Shown: positions 25,513 to 34,843, counted from the stretch's first letter. The stretch: 64,000 nt of DNA from Hyphomonas jannaschiana VP2 (GCF_000685215.1 NZ_ARYJ01000004.1:1-64000); one strand, 5' to 3'. Notes: generated from the letters alone by a model not told the origin. Program-made: numbers and translations.

Positions 25513-27663
25513 ATGAGCGAAAATCCCGAAGCTCGGCCCTCTGGCCGGGATTTGCTGGCCAGGCAAGAGGCCTCGGAATATTTCGAGCTGGCACAGTCAG
25601 GTGGCAGCTGGATGGTCGTGGGCGGATTCGTCGCCGCGTCCATGTGGATCGGTGCGGCCGCCGGTGTGATCCTCGGCTACTACGGCGTCCCGGCGCTGAT
25701 GGCGCTCAATCCCTTCATTCTGGCAGGTGGCGCGATGGGCATCGCCGTGCCGGCGCTGCTTCTGGTCATGGCCGGCTATATGGGGCGCACCAACCGCCGG
25801 GCGAGCGCGGCCAATGCGCTCGTCATGTCGGCGGCGACCCGCCTGATGGCGCCTGCACGCGAGGCCGGCACAGAGGGCATCACCTTTGCCGAACAGATGA
25901 AACAGGCCGCTGCCGAGATCGACCATGCCATGGCGCATGCCCTGACAGCGATGAAGGCCATGTCCGGCGAGATCGGCGATGAGCGCATGCGCCTCGAATC
26001 CGTTGCCTATGCCAGCGCCGACAATGCGCGCGACCTGACCGAGCGCCTGTCTTCCGAACGCCAGGCACTGGAAGGCCTCGCCCGGGATTTGCGCAGCCAG
26101 CTCCATGAAATGAACGATGCGATCCCGCGCCAGGCCGAGGCCATGGTGGCGGCGGCCCGCGCGGCGACGGCGGAAATCGGCCAAGCCGACGAGACGCTGG
26201 ACAATCAGCTTGAAGCCATGCGCTCCGCCAGCGAGGCGCTTGCGGCCCGTCTGGCCGACCTCGACAATCTCGCCCGCGAAGCCGGGGCGCGTACAGAAAC
26301 GCTGACCTTCGCCATCAGCCGGATCGAGGAAAAGCTGGATCAGTCCCGCCGTACCGTCGACACGGCCGTGCGGGCAGGGGAGATCGCTGCGGCCGCCGCC
26401 ATGACGACGGGCGATGCGCTGAAAGATGCCGTCTCGTCCGCTATCGAAGGTGCCCGGCAGGCCAATCACGAGATCAACCAGTCCACCCGCGCGGCCGCCG
26501 AGGAGGCGGCTCAGGCGCTCGCCCGGCTGCGTCAGGCAGGGCAGGAAACCGCAGCCTCGCTGCGCAGCACCGAATTTGCCGCCCGGGCCGAAGTCGCCAG
26601 GATCGAGCGCGCGGCCATGATTGAAGGCCAGAAGCCGAAACCGCCCGCAGGCGATCCGCCTCCCGTGATCCAGCCGGCGGCTGCGGCCGACCCTGTTCAG
26701 GAAAAGCCGGCCCCGGCGCCCACCGTCACCCCGCCGCCGCGCGCCGCCGAACCGGCTGCGCCGCCGCGTTCCGGGCATGTGAATGGTAAAGGCCACACAA
26801 ATGGTCATTCGCTGACCAATGGGCACTCCCTGAAGGATGACGCCCCGAAACGCCCCATGCCGCCACGCCGGGCAACAGACCCGGACGAGGACCTGTTCGA
26901 TGCGGCAGCTGACATTCTCGCCTCGGCAGACCGCTACGGCAAAGAAGAGAAGACGCCTGAAATGCGGCCAGAGATTGGGCCAGACATTGGGTCTGAGGCC
27001 GCGCCCGAGAACAAGACTGAACCGGAATCCGGCGGCTCGCCGCTGGAACTCGGCAAATCGGTCGATCCGAAAGACCTGGGTCCTGTCACGCTGCGGCGCC
27101 GTTTCGACGATGTGAAAGACGAGCCGGCCTTGCCGCCGCATCCCCTGCGGCGCGCCACGGACTTCCCGCAGGCCGAGGCTGGTGCGGGCATGGAAACCGC
27201 GTCAGCACCGGCCAGTGAGCCGCCACCATCGGTCGTCACGCCGCCTGCCTCAAAGGCGGAGCAGGGAGGCGAAATGGGCTGGCGGGACATCATTTCCGAT
27301 ATGAGCCGGGACGATCCGCTGCCGCGCGACCGTGAGGAAGTGGCCGACCGGCTGATCGCGCGCCTGCAGTCCTCCGGCATTCAGCTGCCGGAAACCTTCA
27401 AGCCGAAGATGAAGCGCAAGATCGCCGAAGCCGCCCGGAAGGGCGAACAGCAGCGCAAGGCGGCGATCCTCGAGCAGGCGAGCCGTCAGGTGGAGCGCGT
27501 GACCCAGCGCCTGCGCAATGACGACGATCTTCGCACGCTGGCGGAAAGCTTCATCGAGATGGAGCAGGACGATGCGCTGAACGCGCTGGAGCAGACGCAG
27601 CGGACCAGCCGCAATGCGAGCCCGCGTCTTGCGGCTTACCTCCTGCTCGACGCAGCGCTCTAG
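25513..27663 (+). CDS. Two-TM coiled-coil protein, TipN-like polar protein candidate
   Basis: About 716 residues. Two N-terminal transmembrane helices (residues ~33-55 and ~62-90) are followed by a long coiled coil (~110-375, Ala/Glu/Arg-rich, e.g. SERQALEGLARDLRSQL). Next comes a disordered Pro/Ala-rich linker (~375-600) with NGHSLTNGHSLK repeats. The C-terminal helical domain (~600-716) begins MGWRDIISDMSRDDPLP. This layout matches the caulobacterial new-pole landmark TipN in outline, but I cannot align it reliably. Start at 25513 rather than 25492 because of GGGTGG just upstream. The stop is 1 bp from the convergent LysR gene end. Confidence 0.6.
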   Translation: MSENPEARPSGRDLLARQEASEYFELAQSGGSWMVVGGFVAASMWIGAAAGVILGYYGVPALMALNPFILAGGAMGIAVPALLLVMAGYMGRTNRRASAANALVMSAATRLMAPAREAGTEGITFAEQMKQAAAEIDHAMAHALTAMKAMSGEIGDERMRLESVAYASADNARDLTERLSSERQALEGLARDLRSQLHEMNDAIPRQAEAMVAAARAATAEIGQADETLDNQLEAMRSASEALAARLADLDNLAREAGARTETLTFAISRIEEKLDQSRRTVDTAVRAGEIAAAAAMTTGDALKDAVSSAIEGARQANHEINQSTRAAAEEAAQALARLRQAGQETAASLRSTEFAARAEVARIERAAMIEGQKPKPPAGDPPPVIQPAAAADPVQEKPAPAPTVTPPPRAAEPAAPPRSGHVNGKGHTNGHSLTNGHSLKDDAPKRPMPPRRATDPDEDLFDAAADILASADRYGKEEKTPEMRPEIGPDIGSEAAPENKTEPESGGSPLELGKSVDPKDLGPVTLRRRFDDVKDEPALPPHPLRRATDFPQAEAGAGMETASAPASEPPPSVVTPPASKAEQGGEMGWRDIISDMSRDDPLPRDREEVADRLIARLQSSGIQLPETFKPKMKRKIAEAARKGEQQRKAAILEQASRQVERVTQRLRNDDDLRTLAESFIEMEQDDALNALEQTQRTSRNASPRLAAYLLLDAAL

Positions 27664-27664
27664 A

Positions 27665-28597
27665 TCAGACGCCGACGACTTCCGTCTCGGCGGCTTCTGC
27701 CTTGATCCATTTGATGAATTCGCGCACGTCCGGGCTGAGGTGACGGCCTTTCGGCCAGACCAGCCAGTAGCCGAAATCGATACTGGTTGACCCGTCTGCA
27801 AACGGTGCGACGAGGCGGCCTGAGGCGAGGTCGGAGGCGGCGATGGCCTGTTTGGCGAGCGCCACGCCGCGGCCTGCAGCAGCCGCTTCGATGACAAGAA
27901 TGGCCTGGTTGAAACGTGGGCCGCGGCTGGCATCGACGCCCTCTACCTTGCGGGCGCGCAGCCAGCTGGCCCAGTCCGGGCAGGAAGGGTCGACTTCGGT
28001 GCTCTCGTCGTGGAGCAGCGTGTGGTTCTTCAGGTCTTCCGGCCGGCGGATGGCGTCCGGGCCTTCCAGCATGGCAGGCGAGCAGACCGGAAGCACTGTT
28101 TCATCAAGCAATTTTTCCGATTTCAGCCCGTCATAGCTGCCCCGGCCATAGCGGATGGCGAAGTCTGCGTCGGCGGTCGTGAAGTCCGTCAGGCCTGTGT
28201 CGGCGCTGATCCAGGCCTCGGTGCCGCTGTGGAGCTGGTGGAATTTGTCGAGGCGGGGGGCGAGCCATTTGGCGGCGAAGCTGGGCGCACATGAGACCAT
28301 GACACGGCCTTTGCGGGCGGGCGATTGCATGATGCGGCCAGCTTCAGAAATTCTCTCAAACGCTTCACGCACCAGCGGCAGGCTGGCTTGCGCGGCATCT
28401 GTGAGCAAAACTGAACGTCCGGTCCGCTTGAAAAGGGGCGTTCCGGCATAGTCTTCCAGCTGGCGGATCTGCTGTGAGATCGCGCCCGGGGTCACATTTA
28501 GTTCATCTGCTGCCTGTGTGAATGACAGGCGCCGGGCGGCTGCTTCGAAGGCGCGCAGGGCGTTCAGCGGGGGCAAACGGTCAGTCGGTTCGGCCAT
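27665..28597 (-). CDS. LysR-family regulator (GcvA-like)
   Basis: A 310-residue LysR protein. The N-terminal wHTH reads LNALRAFEAAARRLSFTQAA, with ELNVTPGAISQQIRQLE as recognition part, and the substrate-binding domain starts at ~95. The PPLNALRAFEAAARRLS opening is typical of the GcvA/AmpR branch. The start at 28597 fits this; upstream in-frame sequence to 28828 is not family-like. It is divergent from cysG with a 109-bp gap, so it may regulate the sulfate assimilation operon, although CysB/Cbl-type regulators look different. Confidence 0.9.
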   Translation of the reverse strand: MAEPTDRLPPLNALRAFEAAARRLSFTQAADELNVTPGAISQQIRQLEDYAGTPLFKRTGRSVLLTDAAQASLPLVREAFERISEAGRIMQSPARKGRVMVSCAPSFAAKWLAPRLDKFHQLHSGTEAWISADTGLTDFTTADADFAIRYGRGSYDGLKSEKLLDETVLPVCSPAMLEGPDAIRRPEDLKNHTLLHDESTEVDPSCPDWASWLRARKVEGVDASRGPRFNQAILVIEAAAAGRGVALAKQAIAASDLASGRLVAPFADGSTSIDFGYWLVWPKGRHLSPDVREFIKWIKAEAAETEVVGV

Positions 28598-28706
28598 AAA
28601 TAGTTTCTCTAAAGCATCGCTGTAGGGGTTGCCAGTTGTGTCTCTCCCGTCAAGAGCCATTTTGGCAGCGTGTTGATCAGCTTTGCTAAATAGGGGCTCT
28701 GTGCCC

Positions 28707-30110
28707 ATGCGCCAGTTTCCAGCGTTTTTTAATTTGTCCGGCCAGCGGGTCGTCATCGTCGGCAGCGGCGAGGAAGCCCTGCGCAAGCTGCGTCTGTTCG
28801 TGTCTGCAGGGGCCTTGCCCGTGATCATATCGGATCATACCGGACCAGCGCATGAGCATGAGGCCGCTTCGAAGGCGATCTCCATGACCATGGATGACCT
28901 GCCCGCCGCGCTCGAAACCGCCCGTCTCGCCATCGTCGCCGAGGACAATCCGGACGCCATCGCCGCCATCCGCTCCGCCCGTGTGCCGCTGAACGTGGTC
29001 GACCGGCCGGAGCTTTGCGATTTCACTGTGCCGTCCATCCTGGACCGGGGCGACTTGGTCGCTGCGATCGGTTCCAACGGGACGGCGCCGGTGCTTGCGA
29101 AATCCATCCGCACCAAGCTTGAGGCGCTGCTGCCCGCGCGCGTCGGAGACCTTGCCGCGCTCGCCGGGCGCCTGCGCGAGACGGTGAAGGCGGCGCTGCC
29201 GGACTTTTCCGCCCGCCGCAAATTCTGGGAGCGCACGCTCACGGGCCGCGCGGCAGAGCTCGCCTATGCCGGAGACCTGACCGGCGCCGAAGCCGCGATG
29301 CGCGCGGAACTCGCCGCACCGTCGGAAGAGGGCGTCGTGCACATTGTCGGTGCCGGCCCGGGCGACCCGGAACTCCTCACACTCAAAGCCCTTCGCCTGA
29401 TCCAGGAAGCGGACGTGGTTTACTACGACCGGCTCGTCTCGGATGGGATTCTCTCCCTCATCCGCCGCGATGCAGACCGCATTTCCGTGGGCAAGGCGAA
29501 GGGCAACCATTCCGTCCCGCAAGACCAGATCCATGAACTGCTGATCGCGTCCGCCCGCGAAGGCAAGCGCGTCGTGCGCCTGAAGGGCGGGGACCCGTTC
29601 ATCTTCGGCCGGGGCGGGGAAGAGCTGGACGCGGTCGAGGCCGCAGGCATTTCCGCTTTTGTCGTGCCGGGGATTTCCTCCGCTCTCGGATGTGCGGCAA
29701 GCGCCGGCATCCCGCTGACCCACCGCGACCATGCGCAGGCCGTCACCTTCGTGACGGGCCATGCGAAAGCCGGCGGCGTGCCGGATCTCGACTGGGCCTC
29801 GCTCGCCAAGCGCGGGCAGACCGTCAGCGTCTATATGGGCGTCGGCACATCGGCCGCGATTGCCGAGAAACTGATCGAAGCCGGCCGCGCGCCGCAAACG
29901 CCGGTCGCCGTGATCGAGAATGGCACACGGGAAAATGAAGTCCGCGCCTATGGCATGCTGGAAGAACTGCCCCAGCTGATCGAGGCGCATGGCATCAAGG
30001 GCCCGGCGCTGCTGATCATCGGCGAAGTGGCTGGCCTCCGTGCAGGGCCTGTTGCCGCAAGTGTTTCCATTGAAGCCTCCATTCCTACTCAAAAGGTTGT
30101 CTCCGCATGA
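28707..30110 (+). CDS. cysG: Siroheme synthase CysG
   Basis: A 467-residue trifunctional enzyme. The N-terminal precorrin-2 dehydrogenase/ferrochelatase module spans residues ~1-200, with NAD motif VVIVGSGEEALRK and the conserved NVVDRPELCDFTVPS. The C-terminal uroporphyrinogen-III methyltransferase (~215-450) has VHIVGAGPGDPELLTLKAL, VVYYDRLVS and RLKGGDPFIFGRGGEE. It makes the siroheme needed by the CysI encoded downstream. ATG 28707 is the conserved start. First gene of the operon; DUF2849 overlaps its stop by 4 bp. Confidence 0.96.
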   Translation: MRQFPAFFNLSGQRVVIVGSGEEALRKLRLFVSAGALPVIISDHTGPAHEHEAASKAISMTMDDLPAALETARLAIVAEDNPDAIAAIRSARVPLNVVDRPELCDFTVPSILDRGDLVAAIGSNGTAPVLAKSIRTKLEALLPARVGDLAALAGRLRETVKAALPDFSARRKFWERTLTGRAAELAYAGDLTGAEAAMRAELAAPSEEGVVHIVGAGPGDPELLTLKALRLIQEADVVYYDRLVSDGILSLIRRDADRISVGKAKGNHSVPQDQIHELLIASAREGKRVVRLKGGDPFIFGRGGEELDAVEAAGISAFVVPGISSALGCAASAGIPLTHRDHAQAVTFVTGHAKAGGVPDLDWASLAKRGQTVSVYMGVGTSAAIAEKLIEAGRAPQTPVAVIENGTRENEVRAYGMLEELPQLIEAHGIKGPALLIIGEVAGLRAGPVAASVSIEASIPTQKVVSA

Positions 30111-30412
30111 CGTCCGTCCGCCCGAAACTGAAGCCCGAAACGCCAAAGGCCGTGACGGCCTGGGAAACCGCTACCGGCAAATGCGTCTGGATGACGGAAG
30201 TCGGCACATGGTCTGACGATGTTGCGAAGGCCGCCGCCTTCACCGGTGAGATTGCCGAAGCACGCCTCGCCGAAGCCTTCAAACAGGAAGGCAAGGTGAC
30301 GGATCCGTATTTCATGGAAGTCACGGAAACCGGCGGCATCACCGGGCGCGAGACGATCCGTGAAACCATTCGCGCGACTGGCCCCACCGTGGCCTATGGA
30401 GAGGGCGCCTGA
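30107..30412 (+). CDS. DUF2849 protein
   Basis: A 101-residue DUF2849 protein, found almost only between cysG and cysI in alphaproteobacterial sulfate assimilation operons. Recognisable parts are VTAWETATGKCVWMT near the N-terminus and a C-terminal FMEVTETGG segment. No activity is established; its constant position suggests a helper of siroheme or sulfite reductase assembly. Its start overlaps the cysG stop as ATGA and its last base is shared with the next start. Confidence 0.85.
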   Translation: MTSVRPKLKPETPKAVTAWETATGKCVWMTEVGTWSDDVAKAAAFTGEIAEARLAEAFKQEGKVTDPYFMEVTETGGITGRETIRETIRATGPTVAYGEGA

Positions 30413-31044
30413 TGCCAACCCGTGAGATCACCCGCCTGACGCTTTATGGCGACTCGATTTCCGGCAACTGCCAGAAGCCGAAATGGACCGCTGACCTGCT
30501 CGGCATTCCCTTCGACTGGGTTGAGGTCGACATCCTGAAAGGTGGTACACAGACGGAAGACTTCCTGGCCGTGAACCCGGTCGGACAGGTGCCTGTCGCC
30601 CGCTGGCCGGACGGGCGCACGCTCGCCCAGTCGAATGCCATCATGCTCTACCTTGCCGAAGAGGCGGGAAGCGACCTGATCCCAGAGGACAGCTTCCGCC
30701 GGGCGCAGATGATGAGCTGGCTGTTCTGGGAACAGTATTCGCACGAAACGGCCATCGCGGTGCGCCGGTTCCACAAACACTATCTGAAGAAATCCGAAGA
30801 TGAGATCGACCCGAACCTGATGGCCAAGGGCCGCCGGGCCCTCGGCGTGATGGAGATGCAGCTGACCTTCACCGACTGGATTGTTGGTGATCAGATGACA
30901 CTCGCTGACATCGCCCTCGTCGCCTACACGCGCCTGGCGCATGAAGGCGGATTTGATCTGACAGAATTCCCTGCGGTCGAGCGCTGGGTCAGCCGCACCG
31001 AAGCGGCGCTCGGCATCCCGCACGCAAGAGAGGTTGCAGCGTAA
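30412..31044 (+). CDS. Glutathione S-transferase inside the cys operon
   Basis: A 210-residue GST with an N-terminal thioredoxin-like domain (LTLYGDSISGNCQKPKWTADLL) and the gamma-Glu recognition motif NPVGQVPVARWPDG...AQSNAIMLYLAEE. The C-terminal helical domain contains DWIVGDQMTLADIALVAYTR. The active-site position carries SGNC, so Ser or Cys chemistry is possible. It overlaps both neighbours by a base or two, so it is a full member of the cys operon. That position suggests a role with sulfite or S-sulfoglutathione, which is inference. Confidence 0.9.
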   Translation: MPTREITRLTLYGDSISGNCQKPKWTADLLGIPFDWVEVDILKGGTQTEDFLAVNPVGQVPVARWPDGRTLAQSNAIMLYLAEEAGSDLIPEDSFRRAQMMSWLFWEQYSHETAIAVRRFHKHYLKKSEDEIDPNLMAKGRRALGVMEMQLTFTDWIVGDQMTLADIALVAYTRLAHEGGFDLTEFPAVERWVSRTEAALGIPHAREVAA

Positions 31045-32699
31045 TGTATCGGTATGACGAATTCGATGCCCGGATCGTGAAAGACCGGGTGGAACAGTTC
31101 CGCGGGCAGGTGACCCGGCGTCTCTCCGGCGAATTGCTGGAGGACGAGTTCAAGCCGCTGCGCCTGCAGAACGGCGTGTACCTTCAGCTACACGCCTACA
31201 TGCTGCGCGTGGCCATTCCCTATGGCCAGTTGAACGGGGCGAAACTTCGCCGCCTGGCGGAAGTTTCCACCAAATATGACCGCGGCTATGGCCATTTCAC
31301 GACGCGCCAGAACATCCAGTATAACTGGGTGGCGCTGAAGGACATTCCGGATGCGCTGAACGACCTCGCTGAGGTGGAGATGCACGCCATCCAGACCTCC
31401 GGCAACTGTATCCGCAACGTGACCAGCGACCATTTTGCGGGCGCCGCTGCTGACGAGGTGATGGACCCGCGCCCCTGGTGCGAGATCATCCGCCAGTGGA
31501 GCACGTTCCATCCGGAATTCGCTTTCCTCCCGCGAAAATTCAAATTCGCGGTGACGGCAGCAGCCCATGACCGGGCCGCAATTGCCGTGCATGACATTGG
31601 CCTGCGTATCGTGAAGCGCGGCGAGGATGTCGGCTTTGAAGTCTATGCCGGCGGAGGGCAGGGGCGGACGCCGCTGCTGGCCGCGCTGGTCAACGACTTT
31701 GTTCCGGAGGCGGAGCTTCTCGATTATGTCGAGGCCATCATGCGCGTCTACAACCGCTATGGCCGCCGGGACAACAAGTACAAGGCGCGGATCAAGATTC
31801 TCGTGCAGGAGCTTGGTCCGGAAGAGTTCACGCGCCAGGTGGAAGCCGAATATGCGGCCCAGCGTCGCCATGAAAAGATCGACCTGCCGCAGGCCGAGAT
31901 CGACCGCATTCATGCCTATTTTGCGCCGCCGGCCTATGATGCCGAAGACGGCACGGAAGCGTTCGAGGCCGCCAAGGCGGCCGAGCCGGACTTTGCCCAG
32001 TGGGCGGAGGTGAACCTCCATCCGCACAAGCAGGCGGGCCATGCCTCCGTCACGGTCAGCCTGAAGCCGATCGGCGGGGCAGCGGGCGATGCGACCGACC
32101 GGCAGATGGCGCTGGTTGCAGACCTCGCCGAGCGCTACGCCTATGACGATATTCGCGTCTCTCACGCGCAGAACCTCGTCCTGCCGCATGTGCCGGTGAA
32201 GCACCTCTATGCGATCTGGCAGGCGCTGGATGCGGCGGGGCTCGCCACGCCGAACGAAAGCCTGATCACCGACCTGATCGTCTGCCCGGGCCTCGACTAC
32301 TGCAACCTCGCCAATGCGCGTTCCATCCCGATCGGGCAGGCGGTGCAGGAAGTCTTCGCGGATCCGAAATACCAGCGCGAGATCGGGCGGCTGCACATCA
32401 ACATTTCCGGCTGCATCAATGCTTGCGGCCATCACCATGTCGGCCATATCGGCATTCTCGGCGTCGACCGGAAAGGCGAGGAGTTCTACCAGATCAGCCT
32501 CGGCGGCCGGGCGGACGAAAAAGCCGCCATCGGCGCCATCGCCGGGCCTGCCCTGAAGGGGGAGGACGTGCCGGGCGCCGTGAAGCGGATCGTCGACACC
32601 TATATGGCGCTGCGCACCTCGCCCGATGAGCTGTTCATCGACACGCTGGAGCGCGCCGGCGCAGAACCGTTCAAGGAGGCCCTCTATGCCGCTGCTTAA
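31044..32699 (+). CDS. cysI: Nitrite/sulfite reductase hemoprotein (CysI)
   Basis: A 551-residue siroheme and [4Fe-4S] reductase, which carries out the six-electron reduction of sulfite to sulfide. The cluster/siroheme ligands are in CPGLDYC and SGCINACGHHHVGHIG near residues ~415-475. The two ferredoxin-like half repeats are seen at YDRGYGHFTTRQNIQYNW and YDDIRVSHAQNLVLP. No flavoprotein subunit (cysJ) is present, so electrons probably come from ferredoxin. Operon context with cysH argues for sulfite rather than nitrite as substrate. Confidence 0.94.
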   Translation: MYRYDEFDARIVKDRVEQFRGQVTRRLSGELLEDEFKPLRLQNGVYLQLHAYMLRVAIPYGQLNGAKLRRLAEVSTKYDRGYGHFTTRQNIQYNWVALKDIPDALNDLAEVEMHAIQTSGNCIRNVTSDHFAGAAADEVMDPRPWCEIIRQWSTFHPEFAFLPRKFKFAVTAAAHDRAAIAVHDIGLRIVKRGEDVGFEVYAGGGQGRTPLLAALVNDFVPEAELLDYVEAIMRVYNRYGRRDNKYKARIKILVQELGPEEFTRQVEAEYAAQRRHEKIDLPQAEIDRIHAYFAPPAYDAEDGTEAFEAAKAAEPDFAQWAEVNLHPHKQAGHASVTVSLKPIGGAAGDATDRQMALVADLAERYAYDDIRVSHAQNLVLPHVPVKHLYAIWQALDAAGLATPNESLITDLIVCPGLDYCNLANARSIPIGQAVQEVFADPKYQREIGRLHINISGCINACGHHHVGHIGILGVDRKGEEFYQISLGGRADEKAAIGAIAGPALKGEDVPGAVKRIVDTYMALRTSPDELFIDTLERAGAEPFKEALYAAA

Positions 32700-33180
32700 G
32701 GATGGTGCAGAGATTGAGAATATCTGGCTGTTTCTCGATCAGGATAGTGAAGCTGAGCTAAAGCCTGACCAGGCTGTGACCCTGCCACTGGCCCGGTTCC
32801 TGGAACAGGCGGAAAGCTTGGCCGGGCGCAATGCGCCGGTGGGTGTACGCCTCGTTCCGGAGGATGATCCGACGCTTCTGGAGCCATTTCTTGAATGGAT
32901 TCAATTGGTTGAGGTCTCGTTCCCCAAATATACCGATGGCCGGGGCTACTCCCAGGCCCAGCTCCTGCGCCGCCGTCATGGGTATCAGGGCGAGCTGCGT
33001 GCGGTGGGACACGTGCTGCGCGATCAGATTTTCTACATGAACCGTTCAGGCTTCGACGCTTACGAGACGGCCCGCGCTGACCTACCTAGTGTTCTGGAAG
33101 CCCTGAACGAATTCCGGGACACCTACCAGCCCGCCGCCGATGGCCGGGTTTCGGTGTTCCACGCAAGACACGGAAGCTGA
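32686..33180 (+). CDS. DUF934 protein of the cys operon
   Basis: A 164-residue DUF934 protein, a regular companion of CysI and CysH in proteobacteria. Landmarks are VEVSFPKYTDGRGYSQAQLLR and LRAVGHVLRDQIFYMNRSGFD. Biochemical activity is not established; a role in CysI electron supply has been supposed. AAGGAGG at 32673-32679 sits inside the end of cysI and its ATG at 32686 overlaps that gene by 14 bp, indicating coupling. cysH starts 4 bp after its stop. Confidence 0.9.
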   Translation: MPLLKDGAEIENIWLFLDQDSEAELKPDQAVTLPLARFLEQAESLAGRNAPVGVRLVPEDDPTLLEPFLEWIQLVEVSFPKYTDGRGYSQAQLLRRRHGYQGELRAVGHVLRDQIFYMNRSGFDAYETARADLPSVLEALNEFRDTYQPAADGRVSVFHARHGS

Positions 33181-33184
33181 GCCC

Positions 33185-33928
33185 ATGCCCTATGGCGATA
33201 TTTCTCTCCGCCAGAAAGAGGACACCCAGACCCGCCTGGCCCGCCTGAATGGCGAGCTGCGCGAGGCGTCGGCCCAGACCATTCTGCGCGTCGCCATGGT
33301 GCGCGAATGGCCGGAGCAGCTGACCTATGTGTCGAGCTTCGGGGCAGAGAGCATCGCCATGCTGTCGCTGATCGCCGAAGTGGACCCGAGCCTGCCGGTC
33401 ATCTTCCTGGATACGGGCATGCACTTCCCGCAGACGCTGGACTATCGCGACGAGGTGATCGAGCGCCTTGGCCTGACCGGTGTGCGGTCCATCCCGCCGA
33501 GCGAGACCGAGCGCAAGATCCTCGATCCGGACAACAAGCTCTGGAAGTCGGACTCCGATGCCTGCTGCGCCCTGCGCAAGGTGCGTCCGCTGGAGCCGGC
33601 GCTGGAAGGCTTCAATGCCTGGATCACCGGCCGCAAGCGCTTCCATGGCGGCGAGCGGATGAAACTGCCGGTCTTCGAATTCGCGAACGGCCGCTACAAG
33701 GTGAACCCGATGGCTGGCTGGACGGCCGACGACGTCGACCTGTTCATGAAGCAGCGCAACCTGCCGCGCCATCCGCTGGTCGACCAGGGCTATCCGTCCA
33801 TTGGCTGCTGGCCGTGCACGCGCCCGGCATCGGACCCGATGGACCCGCGTTCCGGCCGCTGGGCGGGCCAGAACAAGACCGAGTGCGGTCTCCATCTCGA
33901 CAAGGCGGAACGTCCGCGCGTATTCTGA
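33185..33928 (+). CDS. cysH: Phosphoadenylyl/adenylyl-sulfate reductase CysH
   Basis: A 247-residue PP-loop protein that reduces activated sulfate to sulfite with thioredoxin. The PP-loop is YVSSFGAESIAM. The pairs DACCALRK (residues ~122-126) and IGCWPCTRP (~205-210) supply the four cysteines of a [4Fe-4S] cluster, which marks the APS-type bacterial enzyme. The catalytic Cys is in KTECGLH near the C-terminus. Start at 33185; last gene of the operon, followed by a terminator at 33972-34004. No cysND or cysJ is in view. Confidence 0.95.
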   Translation: MPYGDISLRQKEDTQTRLARLNGELREASAQTILRVAMVREWPEQLTYVSSFGAESIAMLSLIAEVDPSLPVIFLDTGMHFPQTLDYRDEVIERLGLTGVRSIPPSETERKILDPDNKLWKSDSDACCALRKVRPLEPALEGFNAWITGRKRFHGGERMKLPVFEFANGRYKVNPMAGWTADDVDLFMKQRNLPRHPLVDQGYPSIGCWPCTRPASDPMDPRSGRWAGQNKTECGLHLDKAERPRVF

Positions 33929-33971
33929 GGCTCTCTCGGGGCGGCTCTTTCACACCAGGGGGTCCCCCATT

Positions 33972-34004
33972 CGCCCTTCCCGGCACAATCGGGGAGGGCG
34001 TTTT
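33972..34004 (+). terminator. Rho-independent terminator of the cys operon
   Basis: CGCCCTTCCCG (33972-33982) pairs with CGGGGAGGGCG (33990-34000) through 11 positions with one G-T wobble around a 7-nt loop, and TTTTCTT follows. It lies 43 bp after the cysH stop. Confidence 0.85.
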
Positions 34005-34015
34005 CTTGATGGGCC

Positions 34016-34843
34016 TTAGCCTTGTTTTTCCCCAAATACGTGTGCCAGCGCGATCGCGCCGGCGGTGGCGACATTGATGCTGTCGAAGCCTGCAGACATG
34101 GGGATGCGCACAGGCTCCGCCGCCGCGATCAGCGCATCGGGCAGGCCCGGCCCCTCGGCGCCGAGCAGGATGGCGAGCTTGTCAGGCACGGGCAGGGATT
34201 GCATCGGCTGGGCCTCCGCCCGGGGCGTCATCGCCCACACGGTATAGCCCGCGTTTAAGACAGCATTTACCATGTCCAAGCCCGTCCCGCCGTGGGCATA
34301 GGGCAGGAAGAGGCTCGCCCCGGACGAGACGCGTATGGCTTTCCGGTAGAGCGGATCGCAGCAGCGCTCATCCAGCAGCAAGCCGCCCGCACCAAAGGCC
34401 GCGGCATTACGGAAACAGGCGCCGGTATTGTCGTGGTTGGAAATGTCGGAGAGCAGGAGGAGCGGGCCTGAACGGGGCTTATCCTCCGAAATAAATTCGC
34501 CTGGAAGGGGAATATCGCCCTTCAGGCCGCAGGCCAGAACGCCCCGGTGCATGGGGAAGCCGGCCACCTGGTCCATGATGTCCTGCGGGGCGGTGTAGAC
34601 CGGTACATCGGCAGGTACTTTTGCCAGCAGGTCTGCCAGAGGCGCCAGCCGGGACTCGGCCAGGAACAGGCTCTCTACAGCGAAGCGGGAGCGCGTCAGC
34701 AGCGTCTCCAGCGTCACCTTGCCCTCGACGATAAAGCGCCCGCCATGGCCGGAGGTCAGGTCCTTCTCACGGATGGACGTATAGGCGGCGAGGCGCGGAT
34801 CGGCAGGGTCTGTGACGGGGATCAGGTGCATGAGCGATCCCAT
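34016..34843 (-). CDS. SpoU/TrmH-family RNA methyltransferase
   Basis: About 275 residues. The SpoU fold occupies the C-terminal ~150 residues with its three motifs: SNHDNTGACFRNAAAFG (1), AILLGAEGPGLP (2) and FDSINVATAGAIAL (3). An N-terminal substrate-binding domain (TSGHGGRFIVEGKVTLETLL) precedes it, as in 2'-O-ribose methyltransferases of rRNA or tRNA. Starts at 34843 (GGGG upstream) or 34831 are both possible; a TTG at 34867 is less likely. It knots on itself to bind SAM and acts on structured RNA; the target base is unknown. Confidence 0.9.
   Translation of the reverse strand: MGSLMHLIPVTDPADPRLAAYTSIREKDLTSGHGGRFIVEGKVTLETLLTRSRFAVESLFLAESRLAPLADLLAKVPADVPVYTAPQDIMDQVAGFPMHRGVLACGLKGDIPLPGEFISEDKPRSGPLLLLSDISNHDNTGACFRNAAAFGAGGLLLDERCCDPLYRKAIRVSSGASLFLPYAHGGTGLDMVNAVLNAGYTVWAMTPRAEAQPMQSLPVPDKLAILLGAEGPGLPDALIAAAEPVRIPMSAGFDSINVATAGAIALAHVFGEKQG

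Noticed and set aside
28598-28706. Riboswitch or clear operator before cysG
   Set aside because: The 109-bp gap with the divergent LysR gene shows only weak T-N11-A possibilities and no recognisable SAM-type riboswitch structure.
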